Of a DNA stretch of 64,000 bases, positions 1 through 14,621 are shown piece by piece. Both the position numbers and the translations under genes were made by a program. The stretch's first letter is position 1. The number at the start of each line of letters is the position of its first letter. Under the pieces are notes generated by a model. It was not told the DNA's origin. It made no database searches and was given only the letters and a program-made list of their open reading frames with translations. Source of the DNA: Ustulina deusta (taxonomy: Eukaryota > Ascomycota > Sordariomycetes > Xylariales > Xylariaceae); the NCBI GenBank assembly GCA_023159155.1, contig JAJNNX010000058.1, positions 1 to 64,000 on the forward strand, written 5' to 3'.

Positions 1-3000
1 ATATACTAAATATAGCTTTACTAATTATTTTAGGTATATATAAAAAAAATTATATATATAAAATAAAAAAAATATATTAAAAAATAGCTTTAAAATTATT
101 AATTAATAATATTTTTAAAAGCTTATATTTAATAATTATAAATAATTATTAGTATTTTTTATTTTGCTTAAGAACTAAATTAATAAAATAAACAATTGTT
201 TTGTTTATTAATAATTAATAATAAAATATTTAATTAGTTATTACTTGCTTTAAAAAGCTTAAGTTATTAAGTATTACTTATTTACTTTAAGAATTAATAG
301 AATTATAACTACTTTTTTATTAATGTTTATAAATTAGGCAATAAATAATCAAATAGTTTAAATAATTGTTTTGTAAGCTATTTTTTATATTAGTTTATAA
401 AGCTAAATAATAAGTTATACCCTAATATTTATAGTATTAGCCCAAACATATTATTTTTGTTTAATTATATATTAATAATCTAAGTACTAAAACTATTAAT
501 TATTTAAATATTTTTAAAAATAAAAAACAAGATTAGTTGTTTTTTAAAAAATTTATTATTTATATATTAATAATTGTTATAAAAAAAACGTATTAATAAG
601 AATCCTAATTTTATTAGCTGCTAAATACTACAATAACTAAAGAAATATTTTTATATTTTAAGTTATATTAATTATATATTTTTATAATTAAATCTTGTAA
701 ATATTTATAATACTTTAAGTAAAGTTTTATCAGTTAGAAATTAATAAATAAAGTAATTAGCTAAAAATTAACTAATTTTATTAAAAATTAGCTAAACTAG
801 CTAGATTAATTAAATTTATAATTAAAAATCTAGGACTAGCTTATTTATATAAACTATAATATAATTTTTGTAATATTTTTAACAAATTGTTCTATATATC
901 TTTGTTTAGATTATAAGGTTTTTTATTTATAATATTTATTATTTTTTTCTAAAACTTTAGCTTATAAAAGGCTAAAAATATATAAGTTCTATAAAATAAC
1001 TATAGTACTAACTATTATTTTATTAAATATTAAAAATTAATATTATAAATTTAGGTCTAAATAAATAACTATTAAATAATAATTTTTAAACATACTTAAA
1101 AGTAATAAAAACTTTTTAGTAAGCATTAATTATTATATTATTATTAATAAAATTTATAATATATAGTATTTTTTATTTAATATTATAAATTATAATAAAC
1201 TAATAATTAAAAGTATATTTAGCTTTAGTTATTTTAATTGCTTTAAATACTATAAAATTAATAGATTTATTTATTTTTTAAAAATTAAAAAATAAAGTAG
1301 TTTTTATTAAAGCTGTTTATTTTAAGTTTAAAAAATATTTATATAAAAATGCTTTTAAATACTACTTATAGTTTAAATAACTAATTATTATAATAATTAA
1401 TACATTAATTTTTTAATATATTTAGCTACTAATACTGTTATATTTTTTAGAATATATTAATTAGTCTAAGTTTTAAGCAAGTTATAAAAAGCTTAAGTTA
1501 TAATATTTAAAAAAGTTTTATAGTTATATAAAGCATTTTTATATTTTTAGCAAAAGTAAAATAGTAGTTTTTTATTATAATAATTAATATATAGCAGTTT
1601 TATTAATAATATATATTATACTAGCTTAGATAATATAATAGTAATAATACTATTAAAAAAAATATATAATATATTTTTTAGATTTTTTTAGTAATACTTT
1701 AAATAAGTTGGTTAAAATATTTTAAGTATAATAATTGAAGTAATAATATTAAAATAAGCTAATTATATAATAGTTTTAATATTAAAACAAAATATTAGTT
1801 CTATTTATTAATAATTAGAAGTATAAATAAAATATAATAAATATATAGTCTATATATTAATAAATAAAGTCTAAGAACTAGTAGTATAAAATATATTAGC
1901 TAGAAAATAAATAGTTAAGAGCTAAATATAAGGTCTACTAAGCTAGTGTAGGTCTGGTTAATTTATATTATTTTTTTATAAAGATTTTATTAATTCTTTT
2001 TTAATATAAGTTATTATTAAAAAAAAGTGCTAATTAGGGCTTTTTTATTTATATTACTTTATAAAAAGTAGTATTTATTAGTTTTTATATAAGTTAGCTA
2101 TTTTTTTTTAATTCTTTTTTTAATTTTTTTATATAGATTATATTTATACTTATACTTTTTTATATTTTTAATTTTATTTATTTAATCTATAGTAATCAGT
2201 TTATATATAGTATATTATAATATATATTTTTATTTTTTATTATTTTTTATAATATTTAATACTTAATTATTTTAAAGCAAAACATATATATTAGTTTTTG
2301 TTAGTTATTTTTGTTTATTATATAATTACTATTTTTATGTTAGCTATATTAAGTACTATATAAATATATTTATATTTGGTTAAATTGCTAATAAATAATT
2401 AAAGTTTTAAGTTTTAATTATTTTATAAGTTAATTTAAAGGTTTAAATAATCTAAAAACAAATAAGTATTATTAATTAAAATATATTTAAAACTTTTATA
2501 CTAACTAATCTATTATTATATATATTAAATTTTATATATTATTTTTAATTATATTACTTTATTACTAATAAGCTTAATATTTAATTATTTTTTTATTTTA
2601 ATTATAAAGATTTTTTATTTTAAGCTAGCTTATATAATTTTGATTTTTTATTATAATTAATTAAAAAAGAGCTAGGTTATAAAAAAAGCTTTAATAATTA
2701 AATACTAATTGAAATAGTATATATTAAAGCTAATAAATATTTTAATTAGGCTAATTTATATATAAATTATATTTTTAAAATAACTATTATATTATTTTTA
2801 TTATTATTTAGTGCTAAATTATAACATATTATATATTTTTAGTTAAAATCTAGTATAGCTTTAATAATCCTAGCTATATTTTTTTTAAATATATATTTTT
2901 TTAAAGCTATAGTTCTAAAATATATAATATTACTAAAAGATTTTAGTAAACTAATAAAGCTATACGCTATTTAAAAAAAAGCTTTTAAGTATAATTAAAA

Positions 3001-6000
3001 TAAATATTATAGCTTTTTTAATTAGTACAAATAAATAAGCTTTATATTTTTTTTTTAATTTTTATATATAGCTAGTATAAATATTTAATAATAATTATTA
3101 GATTTTTTATTATTTTATTATTAAAGCTTTAAATAGTTATATTACTAGTTAATATATATACTAGAATATTTATTTTTTATTTTTTATAATATTTAATAAT
3201 AAAGCTATATTTAAAATAATTATAATATTTGCTAATAAACTTATACTTTTTTATATTAAGTTATACTATAATAGTTTATTTAATAAATATTTTTTATAAT
3301 ATTTGATTATCTAGTATAAATAATAATACTTATTATTTAATTGACTAAGATTTTTATTTTTATTTTTTATTAATTATATATTTATTAATTCTAAAAGTTT
3401 AAAAATAATAGTTGTTTTAGAATATAACTATTTTTTAAATATAAGTTAATAAATCTTTTATAATCTAGTACTTATAATAATTATATTTATTTAGTTAGCT
3501 AGCTAGACTATAAATATTATATAAGCAATACTAAATATATTTATTTATATATAGTAATAACTTAAAAAAATAAAAATAAAGATCTAAATAAATAAAATAG
3601 CCTAAAAAAGTTTTTAATTTAGGCTAATTAAATAAAAATTATTATATATTATTTTATATATTTTTTAGTTAATCTATTTATAAAGCAATAATAAGGTTGT
3701 TATTTTAAAGCAAGTTTTTAGAGGTAAAAAAGTAGCACAAAAATAATAATAAAAAGTAAAAATATAAATAATAAATATTATTTTATAATAAATCTAAGCT
3801 AATTAAAATAATATTGTTATAATATATAGTGTTAGATCTATAGATTTTAGTTATATTTATTTTTTTAGTTTTTAAATTTAAAAAGATATTATTTATTAAT
3901 TAATAGATTTTTTTTTTAATTATAAATTATTAAAGCTTAAATATTTAGTTTTTAAGCTTGTTTTAATTAGAATTTTAATTTAATATAATAAAGCTTTATT
4001 ACTAATAATTTTTTTATTTTTTTTAATTGTTTTATTTATATTTTAATATTTTTAATTTATTTAGGCTATATTATAGTTTGTTTAAGTTATGTTCTAGCTA
4101 TATTTAGTTATATTTTAAATTATATTTAAATATATTTAAGCTTATTTTAGCTATATTCTAGCTATGTTCAGCTATGTTTTAAGTTTTGTTTAATTTTTAT
4201 TTAGTTATATTATAGCTTTAATTAGGGCTATTTTAGCTATATTTATATTTTTTTTATAATAGTTATTTTTTAATAAGCCTATTGTTTATTTATTAGTAAT
4301 AAAATTAACTAGTTCTTAATATTTAGTTTTATTTTTAATAAATAGTTATAAGCTATTTAATATATAAGTTTTTATTTTTATATATCTTTTTAGCTTTTTT
4401 ATTTTATATTTTATATTTTTTGTTTAAATGCTATAAAAAATAGGCCTTTTTATTTATATAAAAGTTTAGCGCTTCAAAATTTATTATTATTTAATAAAGT
4501 ATTAAACATAAAAACAAGATTTTTTTTTTAAAGTTATAAAGCAGATTTTGTAAGCATATTGCTAATTAGCCTATTTTATAGCTTGGTATTTTTTTTTAGT
4601 AATAATATATTAAACTTTAGTTATTATTTTTTTTTTTTTAAATTGCTATATTTTATATATTAAAAAAGATATATAATTAGAAATATTTTACTAATTAATA
4701 ATCTATTATATTAAAATAACATTTTTAATTAATAAAATTAATAATTAACTATAAACTATTTTATATATATTATAGCTATAATATTAAATAATAGTTTTAT
4801 TAGCTTAGATTATTTTATTAAATTATTTAGTTTAGCTTTTTTTTATTTTTTAAATTATTTTTTTAAAACTATTAATAATTACTTTATAGCTTAACTTTAT
4901 AAATTTTTAGTTTTAGAAATAATATATTACGCTATAAATTATTATAAATTTAAATTATACTTTAATTATTATAACTTTTTTTTTATTTTTAGAACTATTA
5001 TTATATTTAATTTTAATAAAAATACTATACTAATAAATAATATATTATTTAATAAATTAAACAATATTTTTAAAATTAGCTAATTGAAATAGTATTACTT
5101 TAAAATAAACTAATATTTTATATTTAGCTTTAATAATTATTTTAAACTTATTATTATTAAATATAAATTAAATATTAAAAACCTAGTTTATAAATATATT
5201 TTTAGTTTTATTATAGCAATATTTTTTTTTAAATTTCTTATTTTATATTTATTAATATAATTTATAGTTTTTTAAAATATTTTTAATATTTTTATATAAG
5301 TTTTTTTAGTAGTATTAAGCAGTAATTTTATAATATATAAAGTTTTAGCTTTAATATTTTAGTTATATATAGCTTTTTTTTTAAAAATATTTTTAATTAT
5401 TAAAGTTATTAATATAATATTAGATCTAATATAATAGTTTTATTTTTTTTTATATTGCTATTATAAAACAATTAAACAGATTTTTAATAATAAGATATAT
5501 TGCTAGTTTTTATAAATATATTAACTATTTTTGCTTTAGTTTAAAAAAAACAGTAATATTTAAAATAATTATTAGTTTAATTATTATAATATAAAATTAA
5601 AAATTAATAAAATTTTTTATATTTTTTTTTATTAATTATTTAATTTATTTAATAGTTTTTTTAGTTTATATAATAGTTTATCTATTATTATATATATTTT
5701 TTTTAAAAATATAATATAATTTAAAATTAAATATTTTAATAAAAGCAATTTATTAGGTTAAAACTATGCTAAGTAATATAAAAAATTTATTGTTTAGCTA
5801 AATAATTAATACTTTTATATTTATTTTTAAATAAAATCTAATCTTATATAAATAGTTTTATAGTTAACAAAAAGCTTTAATAATTTTTAAATATTTTTTT
5901 TTTGTTATATTATAATTTAATTTAGATTTTCTTTAAGTTTTTAACTTATATTTAAATAAATATATTTTTTTTTTTAATTAGTTAACAAAATATAACGTTT

Positions 6001-7930
6001 TATCTTTTTTTTAAAGCATTAATTTTTAGTTAGATTTTTTTAGCTTTATAATCTAAAGTAATTAAATAAAAAATAGTTATTAAAGCTTATTATAATATTA
6101 TTATTGTTTATTTTTAATTTTTTTTTTAAATATAATTAATAGAAATATTATTATAGTATATATTTTTATTTATATTTAATAATAACTACTTATTTTTAAA
6201 AAAGTTTTTATTTTTATAATATTGCTATATACTATTTATTTTAAAATTTTAAATATTTTAGCCTTTATAAATTTATAATTATTAGTTTTATAGAAATATT
6301 TAACTAGTATTACTATTAGTTTATATTATTTGTTTTTAATACTGCTTATAGTAATATTTATTAATTTAAAATTTAATAAAACTATATTAATATTTTTAAT
6401 ATATTTAAAAATAAATTATTATATACTAGAAATAATTTTTTAATTATTATAACAATTAATAAGCTTTTTAATTTTTATATTATTAAAAAATAGTTTATAT
6501 TTTTTACATATAATATTATATAATATTTAGCTAATTATTTAAAAAAAATAAACTATTAAATTTATTATATTTTAAAAAAATATTATTATTTATAGAATTC
6601 TAAATAGTATAAAAAAAACTATTAATATTTAATTAAAAAAAAAAAAAATATTTAATTATATTTAAAAAAAAATTAATTATTAATAAGATTTTATATATAA
6701 TAAATTTTTTAGCAAATTTATTGCAGCTTTTTAGTAAAAAAATATTTTATATTATAACTATGTTTAGTTTAGTAATAAAATTAATTAATTTAAGCTTTTT
6801 ATTTTTTTTTTATTATAAACTATATATTTTAATATATACTATATTTTTTTTTAATATATTATTTGTAAGTTAGGTTTTCAATATATTTAGTACTTTTTTT
6901 TATAGTAGTATAAAAATAAAAATTCTTTTTGTTTGCTAAGCTTTATATAATATTATTTAAATTTTATATAATCGTATAATTTTATTATATATTTTTTTAA
7001 TTTTGCTAAAATTTTAAACTAGAGTTATTTTATATTTATATAGCACTTTAACTAAAAGCTTTTTTTTTAATTAATAAGTTCTAATATTTTTATATTTTTT
7101 TTTATTTTTTAAAAATATTCTTTAATTAATTAAGTTTTTTTAGGTTATATAATAAAATATAAGTAAATATTTAAACAAATCTTTTTTTTTTTTTAAATAT
7201 TTTGTTTAGTTTATGCTAATTATATATTTTTATTAAACCTTTTTTTTTTTAATTAATTAACCTTAGAAGTATAAAATTATTATGTTTTATATTATTAACT
7301 AAATAGACTTTTTTTAATTTAAGCTTATATATTATAAATATTAAAAAAAAAAAAAGAAACGTTATTTGTTTAGCTTTTAAGATTTTTGCTTTTTTTACTT
7401 TTTTTATAGCTTTATAAATAATAGTTCTAAAAATTATTAAAAATTTATTATTTAATAAAGCACTTATAAAAAAAGTATTATTATTTAGCTTTAGTATTTA
7501 GTTTATATAGTTTATAAATAACTAATTAGTATTATAAAAATATTTTTATATAATTTTATTATTTAGGTTTAATATTAAATTAAAAATTATTTTAGTAATA
7601 TATAATAAAAATAAAATTTAAATATTAATTAAAGATTAATTATAGCTATTTATAGTAGTTTTTTATATATAAATAACTATTAGTTTTTTATAGCTTTAAT
7701 TACTAATTTATTATAAAGGTATAATTAGATAAGCAGAGTTGCAGAGGTAATAATATATATATTACTAAAAATAAATATAATTATTAGAACTAAATTTTTA
7801 AAATAGAAAATATAATCTATAATTTTTAGAAAATTTATTCTTAAAAGCAGGGGGGTAGCTATTTTTTTATTTAGAACTATATATATAAGAATAGCCTATA
7901 TATATTTCCTAGTAATCTATACTAGTAAAA
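1..7930. other. AT-rich, RIP-type degraded block without genes
   Basis: Almost pure A/T sequence, rich in TA dinucleotides and poor in CA, with no ORF of useful length in any frame. This is the look of ascomycete DNA destroyed by repeat-induced point mutation (C-to-T on both strands), usually old transposons. The inference is supported further along the block, where two repeat families occur as less damaged and more damaged copies that differ mainly by C/T and G/A changes. I recognise no transposon protein in this stretch. Slightly less damaged patches occur at about 7725-7925. Confidence 0.8.
4085..4250. repeat. Degenerate short tandem repeat (unit ~10-12 nt)
   Basis: A run of imperfect units resembling TATGTTCTAGC / TATATTTAGT / TATATTCTAGC / TATGTTCAGC. 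The units differ mainly by C-to-T and G-to-A changes, as expected if a minisatellite or a repetitive coding segment had been mutated by RIP. No function can be assigned. Confidence 0.45.
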
Positions 7931-8300
7931 TGGAGCAGGGCTCCTGATCGGCGTGTCGCACACTAAAACTAACCAAACCTACTTGATCCTCCTGTATCGG
8001 ACTACGTTTTCCGACTCGCGGATTTTTGTACGGATTAGGTCAAGATCTAATACGTAAATATGAATGAAAACGCAATAATTAATTAATAAAAACAAATCTC
8101 TAACTCCTATCTAGTATTCTGTATTAATTGTCTGTCTGTTCGTGCTTGCGTAAGGAAGAAGTCTTCTGTAGCTTTAATCAAAAACACGCGCTTCTTATAC
8201 CTCTTGTCCTGTAATCTCCGAGGTTTCCGAGAATGCGTTCTATTCTATAACTAAGGACCTGTTTTCTGTACGCGCGCACCAGCCCTACTGCACTAGCTAA
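7931..8300. repeat. LTR-like repeat, near-intact copy
   Basis: A ~370 bp segment of normal base composition standing abruptly inside near-pure A/T DNA. It matches 11433-11798 along its whole length; the other copy differs mainly by C-to-T and G-to-A changes. Shared landmarks are the AGCAGGGCT start, the internal AATAATTAATTAATAAAAAC stretch and the GCGCGCAC/AGCCCTACT end. Size and form suit a fungal retrotransposon LTR or solo LTR. The strong difference in damage suggests this copy arrived later than the RIP that destroyed its surroundings. Confidence 0.6.
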
Positions 8301-11300
8301 ACAATAATTTTTTTATATAATTATAAAAGTATTTTTAGTTTAGTAAAATATTTATTTTAAATTATTTAAGTATTAATTATAAAAAATTAGTTATTTTTAA
8401 TATAATTTTTTATTAAAATATATAATTAAGCGCTAGTATTAAAAAGTCTAATAATTAGTAAACTTTTTAATAATTTTTTAATTTTTATTATAATTTTAAG
8501 TATAGCTTTTATATAGTTTTTTATATTTTATAAAGGTATATTTGTTTAAAAAGTTTTATAAACTTTTTTTATAAATTTTTATAGCGTTATATATATATTA
8601 TTAATTTTTAAAATAAGTATATCTAATATTTATTAATTATTTGTTTTAAACTTAAATTTATTTAATTAATTTAATTTAATTGTTTTTTTATTTAATATTT
8701 ATTTTATTTTAAAGGCTTATATTACAAATAATTCTAATATATTAGAAAATAAACTTAATAGTTTTTTTTAAATTAATTCTATTTTAGCTTTAAATAAGTT
8801 ATTAATTTTATTAAAAAATATTTAGCGTTTTTTTATTTCTAAAACAAATAAAAATATTTATTAATTAATATTTATATTTATTATAGCGCTAATTATTTTA
8901 TAAAGTTAAATAATATTATAGGTTTTAAGTGTAATATTATTTTTTTTATTTAAATATATTTTTTTTGCTATTATAGCTTTTGTATAAGTTTATATATTAA
9001 ATATACTAATAAAATCTAGAACTATAAGTACTAATAAGTTGTTTAAAAAAATAATTTGATTAACTACTTTTAGTACTATAAACTTTTGCTTATTTTAATA
9101 TTTTTGCTATTTATTATATTAAAATTTTAAATAGTTTTTTTTAGCTAGAATATTAAGCTTTTATTATTTTATAAAAACTAAGTTAGCTTAGAATTTTATT
9201 TTAAGGTTAGACTAATTAGTTATAGTTAGTTGTTTAAGTATTAAAACAGGTAGTTAAGCTAGGTTGTTCGGGGTATTTTTATTTTTGTTAGGTTTTAAGT
9301 TCTATAATTAGGTTTTATTTTTAAATTTTAGATTTTTTAAAACATAATTAAATTTATATAAAGCTTTATAAGCTACTAAAGCTACTAGGAAATATTTACT
9401 AGAATAGTTATAATAAATCTATATTAAAACTAAAAATATAAATCTATTTTTATTTTATTTTTTTAATATTTTATTTAAATTAATTATAAATAAACAAATA
9501 TACTAAAATATATATAATAAACTAATATACTAAACTTTAAAGTTATATTTTTTATATAAAGCTTTAAAGTTTTTTGTTTTTTTTTTAATTTATAGCTTTA
9601 TTATATATAATTTTTAGTTTTATAAGATTAGTATTTATATAGATTATTATTAATACTTTTAAAGTTATTCTAGTTATTTAATTAGTTATATTTTTAAAAG
9701 TTTAATTATTATGCTTAAGTAACAAAAGTTTTAAATTAGCTATTTTTGTATTACTACCCGCTTTGCTAGCTGATTTTCTAGTAAAATATTTAACCAAAAA
9801 AAATATAGTATTAATTCTGGTTAATTAGTAATTATATTATTTTAATTATTATTTTAATTATTTAAGTATTATAAATAAAAAGGCTTTTTATTTTGGCTAT
9901 TAATTGTTTGATTATTGGGTTTATATATATATGGACTATTAAAGGCATAATAAAAAAACTAGTTATAAATAGCTAAGTTAAAAGAATAATTAATAAAGCT
10001 TAAAATAGTTATATTTATATAGCTTATTAAATAAAATAAAAAAATATATTTAGTAATAGTTCTAAGCTAGTAGTATTATTTAAAAAATTTAATATTATTA
10101 TTTATAGCTAAAGAAAAAATTCTAAGTTGGCCTATTGTTTAAAAATATTTATAGTATTAATATATTCTTTTTATTATAAGTTATTTTTAATAATTTTATA
10201 TTTATTAAGAATATTTTTAAAATAATTAAAAAGAATTAATTTAATTAAATTATATAAATAAGATTTTTTAAGTATTAAAGGGATTTTTTAGTTAAGTTTA
10301 TTAACTAAAGCTATATATTTAAAAAAAAATTAAACATAATTTTAAAAAATTATTTTAGTACTTAAAAAAAACTTAATAAGTTGTTTTTTTTATAATTAAG
10401 TTTATTTAGGATTAATTATTTTATATTTTTATTTTAAGCTTATAATAGTTTGGTTTTAATTAGTATAAAAACTAATAATATATTAGATTATATATTTTTT
10501 AATTATAGTTTTTATTTAATATAATAATTAATTAATTTATTTAGTTTATAAAAGTTTATATAACTTAAAAAGTTTTTTTATTTTATAAAGCTATTTAGTT
10601 ATATTTTTTTTATTAAATTAGTTTTAAAAGCAAGATATAAAATTAGAAATAAATAAACTAATAATATATAAAACTATAATATTTTTAAAAACTAATTATA
10701 TAAATATTAAAAGTTTAGCTAGCTAATATTTACTAGTTTAATTATTAGTTAATATAGTATTAAAAATAGATATATTTATAATTAGAGTATTTAGGGTAGA
10801 TTTTATTAAAAAAAGCCCGAAGTCTTATAGTTGTTTTAGAACATTTGGCTTATTTATTTTAAGTTATTAATTAGGATTATTAATATATAAAAGTAATAAA
10901 ATAATAAATATTTTAGAAATAAAATAATAGTTTTTAAGTTTTAATAATATTTTTTTGTTTAATATTTTATAGTTTTTATTGCTATATAAACATATATAAT
11001 TAGCGTAGTATTTTTATAAGTTTTTTATAAAAAATTTATATATATTTAAGTTTAATAAATATATTAGTTTTTTTAATATAACTATAATTAAATTTTATAT
11101 TTTTTTATAGATCTAATAAAAGCGGTGTAGTACTATTAATATTTTTATAATTAGTTATTTTAAAAATAATAGTTTTATTAATGCTTTATATTTATTTAAT
11201 TTTTATTATAGTTAGTTTTTTATTATTTTTATATTATATTATTAAATTATATTAAAAGTTTAGTTTTATATAAAAATTTATTAAAAAAAATATAACTAAT

Positions 11301-11432
11301 TAGTATAATTAGTAGTTAACTTTTATATATTAAGTATATTAGCTAGAAATATTAGTTTTTAATTATAAATTATATTTTAAAAAGTATTAAGTAATATTGA
11401 TTTTTATTGCTTTACTAAAAATATTAATAAAA
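8301..11432. other. AT-rich degraded DNA between the two LTR-like repeats
   Basis: 3.1 kb of RIP-type A/T sequence with no readable ORF. If the flanking repeats were the two LTRs of one element, this would be its interior, short for an autonomous Copia or Gypsy element and beyond recognition. Because the two flanking repeats are so differently damaged, it is equally likely that this is unrelated older transposon DNA. Small patches with more G+C occur near 9250-9300 and 9755-9790. Confidence 0.55.
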
Positions 11433-11798
11433 TAAAGCAGGGCTTTTAATTAGCGTATTATATATTTAAACTAACTAAACTTATTTAATTTTTTTATATT
11501 AGACTATGTTTTTTATTTTGCAAATTTTTATACGTATTAGGTTAAGATCTAATTTATAATTATAAATAAAAATATAATAATTAATTAATAAAAACAAATT
11601 TTTAATTCCTATTTAATATTTTGTAATAATTGTTTATTATTTGCTATATAAAAAAGAAGTTTTTTATAGCCTTAAATAAAAACATGCGTTTTTTATACTT
11701 TTTGTTTTGTAATTTTTAAGGTTTCTAAGAATGCGTTCTATTCTATAACTAAAGACTTATTTCCTGTACGCGCGCACTAGCCCTACTATACTATCTAA
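11433..11798. repeat. LTR-like repeat, RIP-damaged copy
   Basis: Second copy of the 7931-8300 repeat, in the same orientation. Nearly all differences are transitions (C to T or G to A) that lower the G+C content. For example GATCGGCGTGTCGCAC in the better copy reads AATTAGCGTATTATAT here. The 3' end, with its CGCGCAC/AGCCCTACT landmark, is still clear. This pair is the best direct evidence in the window for RIP acting on both strands. Confidence 0.6.
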
Positions 11799-12948
11799 TT
11801 ATATTTTTATTTAATAAAAAAACAAATATTATAAAATTATTAGCTATATAATACTATAGGAGTTTATATAGATTTTTTAATATACTAGATATATAAATAT
11901 TAAATAATATAGGACTATTTATTTTTAAATTTATAGCAATAATTAATAATTTTATAAATATTAAGTACTGCTTTAATAGTATTTACTACTTTTAAACCTA
12001 AAAAATAATAAAATTAACTAATTAAAAACTAGACTAATAATTTTATTTTTATATTAATAAATATTAAAACAATTAAAATATTTATTTTTTTGTTTTAAAC
12101 TTTATATATAATTTTTTATAATATTTATTAATTAATATATTACTACTAAAAATAATAATAAAAATTAAAATATAAAACCTTTTAATAGTAAATATTAATA
12201 AAATTATTATAAATTCTAATATTAAATAATAAATACTTAAACTAGTCTATTAAACCTAAAATATTTAAAGAATAGCATATAATATAATAATCTTTATATA
12301 AAAATAATATAAGCTATAAACTAATAAAAAAAAACGCTTAATAAACTTTAAAATAAAAAATAAAATTTTTAAAAAAAAAAAAAGCTTTATAACACAAGTA
12401 CTAATTATTAAATTAAACTTTTAATTAATCAAACTTTTTAAAATTTTAAAAAAACAAAAGTTTAGCTATATTTTTGATTTGTTTAATTTTTATAAAATAA
12501 AAAACCTATTTTATACTAACTAATTATAAAAAATAAACAATAATTTTTTATTTTAATAAATCTAATTATTACTTTTAGCTAAAAATATTAATAATAAAAC
12601 AAAATTTAAAATTAAATAAATTAAATAATTAAAAATATATATAAAAAATAAAAAGCTATAATACTAAATTGTTTAAAAAAGCTATAATTCTAATAATACC
12701 TAATATATAGCTTAAAATTTTAAAAATATATTAATTAAGCTTAACTAATTCTATAAAACTTATAAAAAAGCTTTTAAACTTTTTATAAAATTATAAAAAT
12801 AAATATATATAGCAATAGTTAATAAATTTATAAATAATTATAAAAATAATAATAAAGCAATATAATATAAAAAAACTATATAAACTTAATATTATTAATA
12901 ATTTTAAGTTAAAACTATATTTAAATTTTTAGTTTTAAAAAAAAATAG
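11799..12948. other. AT-rich degraded DNA, nothing recognisable
   Basis: RIP-type A/T sequence between the damaged LTR-like repeat and the terminal-inverted-repeat element. No ORF, RNA gene or clear repeat was recognised. Confidence 0.6.
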
Positions 12949-14036
12949 TATAATAGTTAGTATAATTTTAGTAAGACTTGCAAAAATTTTAGACTTATAT
13001 AGCAATAAAATAAAAAGTTTATATATAAACTAACTTATAATTTTATAGCTATATATATAAAGTTTATATTTATTTACTTTATAAACTTTGACTTTTTTTT
13101 TTTTTTTTTTTTTTTTTAGCTTAGAGTCTTTGTCTATAGTATTAATAAACTAGCTATAGAAGCTTTACTTAACTAATCGTAATAATTATTTCTTAAAAGT
13201 ATTAAAGTAAACATATTAAAAAATTAGTGCTTTATTTATTTTTATTTATTAAAAAAGTTTTACTAAAATTAATATAGGGTTATAAGCTTATATAGCTATA
13301 ATATTTATTAATATATTTCTAAATATATTATTTATTTTAAGTTGTTCTAGTTCTAATTTAAATTTTGTTTTTTTAGGTCCTAATTTTTTGTTTTTTTCAA
13401 ATTCTTTTTTTTGTATTAGTTCGCTTAAAACGTTTGTAAAAAAATCTAGTGCTTAATTTTCTTTTTTTTTTATAAAAAAATTTTTTTTTTAAATTATTTA
13501 ATAATAAAAAGCTAGTTCTACTTAAAAATTAGAGTTGTTTTAATTATTTAAAAACTAAAAATAAAATAAAAATATTTAAAATTAGGTTTTTTATAAATTA
13601 TTAGTTTTTAAATAATATAAAAATTAAAAGTTTTATTAAAATTATATTAAAATTAAGTTTATATTATAAAATATATAATTTTTTATATTAAATATATAAC
13701 TAAAAAAAAAAGTTTATTTATATTTTGCTAATTATAACAAAATAAAAAATATATATTTATTTAACATTTATTAATAAATAATTAGTAAGCTTAAAGTAGT
13801 ATTATGATTAATTAAATAAAGTTTTTATAGCTAGTTTATTAATATTATAAACAAAAACTTTAAACTAAAAAAAAAAAAAAAAAAAAAAAAGAAGTCAGAG
13901 TTTATAAGGTAGGTAAATATAGACTTTATATGTATAGCTGCAGAGTTATAGGTTGGTTTGTGCGTAGATTTCTTATCTTATTGCTATATAGGTCTGGAGT
14001 TCTTATAGGTTTTACTAAGACTATACTAACTATTAT
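12949..14036. mobile_element. Element with ~240 bp terminal inverted repeats (fold-back/MITE-like)
   Basis: The left arm (about 12949-13190) is the reverse complement of the right arm (about 13797-14036). Both contain a long T or A homopolymer (about 13087-13118 and 13868-13890), the TAGTTAGTATA...TAGCAATA end region and the ...AAACTTTGACTT boundary. The ~600 bp between the arms is A/T-rich with no transposase ORF. This is the architecture of a non-autonomous DNA transposon or fold-back element of ~1.09 kb. The arms differ mostly by RIP-type transitions. No target-site duplication could be fixed with confidence. Confidence 0.6.
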
Positions 14037-14621
14037 AAAAATTAATAAATAAGTTTGCTAAAAATTTAATTGTTTAAGTTAGATTTTTATTTATTTAAAT
14101 TTATAAATTTAATTTATTAATAATTTTTATAAGTTTATTTAATATTATATACTAATTTAATAATTTTATTAATAAATAATTGATAAAAAATATTTAAATT
14201 TATAAAAGCTTTATATAAATTTTTTTTTAAGTTTATATAAAAATAGTTTTATATATATAAATTTAAAATATTTTATAAATAATAACTATTTAATTAAAGT
14301 TATAATAAATTATTAATAAAGTTTAAATTATTTTAGTAATATTATTAAATAATTTTTTAGTATATTTTTTTAATTAGCTTATAATATATTAAAATTAATT
14401 ATTTTTAGTTCGGAATATAATAATATTTTTATTTAGCTTTTTTATTAGTTTATAAATCTAGTTATTAAATAAAATTTTATTTTTTATATTTTAGCTTTTT
14501 TAATATAAATAAAGTTTAAAGCACTAAAAAATAAGCTAATAAAATAAAAAATAAATAAAATAATAAAACTAAAAAGTTTAAAATTAATATTTTTAAATAT
14601 ATTTTTTATTATTAAATTATA
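14037..14621. other. AT-rich spacer between two element copies
   Basis: 585 bp of RIP-type A/T sequence separating the complete inverted-repeat element from its truncated second copy. Nothing else was recognised. Confidence 0.55.
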